The notes under the pieces are model-generated. The model did not search any database. It was given only the letters and a program-made list of their open reading frames with translations, and was not told the origin of the DNA. A program made the translations under genes and the position numbers. DNA of 64,000 bases, taken from positions 1 to 64,000 of the forward strand of contig NZ_MDJR01000007.1 in assembly GCF_001730685.1 (NCBI RefSeq). The letters are read 5' to 3'. Positions 63,420-64,000 of the stretch are shown piece after piece. Every line of letters begins with the position of its first letter. Positions within the stretch are counted from its first letter, which is position 1. Origin of the DNA: Caloranaerobacter ferrireducens (GTDB lineage Bacteria > Bacillota > Clostridia > Tissierellales > Thermohalobacteraceae).

Positions 63420-63540
63420 AACAAAATCTTAATTTTAATAAACTATAAGGTAAATTTTGTTGAAATCCATGAATGGAAATTATATTTTAAATTAGTTTTG
63501 GTTTAATAAGGAATATAATTTCTTATGAATTAGAAAAAAA
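63420..63540 (-). repeat. Dispersed bipartite palindromic element, copy F (degenerate)
   Basis: This copy is inverted, like copy A, and the most diverged. The AAAATCTT, ATCCATGAATGGAAATTATA and TATAATTTCTTATGAAT blocks are recognisable in order. The DnaA box position reads TTAGTTTTG and is lost. It ends at the -35 of the next promoter. Together with copy E it brackets the arsenic and DUF1576 genes in opposite orientation. The rest of the gap (63231-63419) shows no supported gene. Confidence 0.75.
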
Positions 63541-63569
63541 TTGACAAATTTTTTTATATATTGTAATAT
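63541..63569 (+). promoter_or_regulatory. Promoter of the ArsR-family regulator
   Basis: TTGACA at 63541-63546 and TAATAT at 63564-63569 are spaced by 17 bases, about 33 bases before the proposed start codon. The -35 directly follows copy F of the dispersed element. Confidence 0.7.
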
Positions 63570-63601
63570 TAAAATATATAGATAGAATGAGGTGATGACT
63601 T

Positions 63602-63886
63602 ATAAAAGAAGTAGTAAATCAAATTGAAGAATTAACTAAAAAAGCCGATATATTAAAGGCTATTGCACACCCAGTAAGATTATGTATAGTTAAAGGACTT
63701 TTAGACGAAGAAGGATGTAATGTAACTAAAATGCAAAATTGTTTAAATATGCCTCAATCAACAATATCACAACATTTAGCAAAATTAAAAGCAGCTGGTG
63801 TTGTTGAAGGCAGGAGACATGGTGTAGAAATTAAATACTATTTAGTTAATGAAGATGTTAGGAAAATTTTAAAAGCAATATTTTAG
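63602..63886 (+). CDS. ArsR-family winged-helix regulator with apparent ATA start
   Basis: The 94-residue protein reads (M)KEVVNQIEELTKKADILKAI and then AHPVRLCIVKGLL, MPQSTISQHLAKLKAAGVV and HGVEIKYYLVN, an ArsR/SmtB fold with recognition helix STISQHLAKL. Three cysteines (in RLCIV, GCNV, QNCL) could sense metal, metalloid or persulfide. No ATG, GTG or TTG is in frame upstream of the conserved part; ATA at 63602 sits five bases after GAGGTGAT and is the best start. It precedes an oxidoreductase-like gene. Confidence 0.75.
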   Translation: MKEVVNQIEELTKKADILKAIAHPVRLCIVKGLLDEEGCNVTKMQNCLNMPQSTISQHLAKLKAAGVVEGRRHGVEIKYYLVNEDVRKILKAIF

Positions 63887-63934
63887 TTTGTTTTTTATGC
63901 TTGATTTTGTATTTTTTTTAACAATATAATTTGA

Positions 63935-63954
63935 TTATTAATATATATTAATAA
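63935..63954. promoter_or_regulatory. Perfect 20-bp palindrome
   Basis: TTATTAATAT joined to ATATTAATAA is perfectly symmetric and lies in the 92-base gap between the ArsR-type gene and the next start codon. It is a likely operator for that regulator, though AT-only palindromes can arise by chance. Confidence 0.55.
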
Positions 63955-63978
63955 AAAGATTAATGAGGAGGAATTTTT

Positions 63979-64000
63979 ATGTCAAAAAAAGTTTTAATTG
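63979..64000 (+). CDS. Start of an oxidoreductase-like gene (partial)
   Basis: ATG at 63979 follows GAGGAGGAATTTTT and reads MSKKVLI before the window ends. The beginning fits FAD/NAD-dependent enzymes such as CoA-disulfide reductases, but seven codons are too few to decide. The ArsR-type regulator is directly upstream. Confidence 0.4.

Noticed and set aside
22319-63540. Calling the six-copy element a MITE
   Set aside because: The two ends are not inverted copies of each other, no target duplications are obvious, and no related transposase is in the window.

Overview
The window is chromosomal DNA from a low-GC, endospore-forming member of the Clostridia, most like Tissierellales-type genera (inference from gene content and protein style). 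Spore genes include a SASP, cwlD and cotJABC. The bias is strongly AT, with many TTG and GTG starts behind strong AGGAGG ribosome-binding sites. No rRNA, tRNA or transposase gene was seen.

Region 1 (1-20.2 kb) is the conserved S10-spc-alpha ribosomal protein cluster. It starts after the tail of tuf and runs rpsJ to rplQ, with secY, adk, map, a KOW protein, infA, rpmJ and rpoA inside it. The ecfA1-ecfA2-ecfT energy-coupling module, truA, rplM and rpsI follow. A 206-nt structured leader precedes rpsJ and has two mutually exclusive helices; a smaller L13-type leader precedes rplM.

Region 2 (20.2-31.1 kb) holds housekeeping and envelope genes: an M29 aminopeptidase, the cortex amidase CwlD, a MEMO-AMMECR1 fusion, an Amidase_6 protein, an amino-acid ABC transporter, PsuG, MscS, an anchored MltG-like LysM protein and a family-6 DNA glycosylase. 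A cluster of six DnaA-box-like sites lies at 23884-24030.

Region 3 (31.1-37.5 kb) is an accessory island. It contains a Yip1-like membrane protein, a frameshifted lipoprotein gene and a three-gene operon of unknown function (TPR protein, Rsm22-like methyltransferase with an OB-like tail, DUF1848 radical-SAM-like protein). A roughly 210-bp duplication shows that the start of the TPR gene was once copied, leaving a 12-codon remnant.

Region 4 (37.5-44 kb) carries an L,D-transpeptidase, the fluoride channel CrcB with a DUF190 partner, ferritin, a SASP, an MntP-like pump, a DtxR/MntR regulator and a feoA-feoB operon with FeoB split in two. A clear DtxR-type palindrome lies upstream of feoA.

Region 5 (44-56.4 kb) is a complete type I-B (Cst1/Cst2/Cas5t) CRISPR-Cas locus: WYL regulator, cas6, cas8b, cas7, cas5, cas3, cas4, cas1, cas2, leader, and an array of 39 repeats and 38 spacers with two duplicated spacers. 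An intrinsic terminator sits on the cas5 stop codon, between the effector genes and cas3-4-1-2. Two direct copies of a dispersed repeat bracket the cas operon.

Region 6 (56.4-64 kb) has a flavin reductase, a chemoreceptor with a C-terminal Cache-like domain, cotJABC, acr3-arsC, a DUF1576 membrane protein with a translationally coupled small protein, and an ArsR-family regulator upstream of a truncated oxidoreductase-like gene.

The most unusual sequence-level signal is a dispersed element of about 120 bp, in six intergenic copies. It is built of two palindromes, and five of the six copies carry a perfect TTATNCACA DnaA box at the same internal position. The best candidate for an undescribed protein system is the TPR-methyltransferase-DUF1848 operon at 33190-37409.
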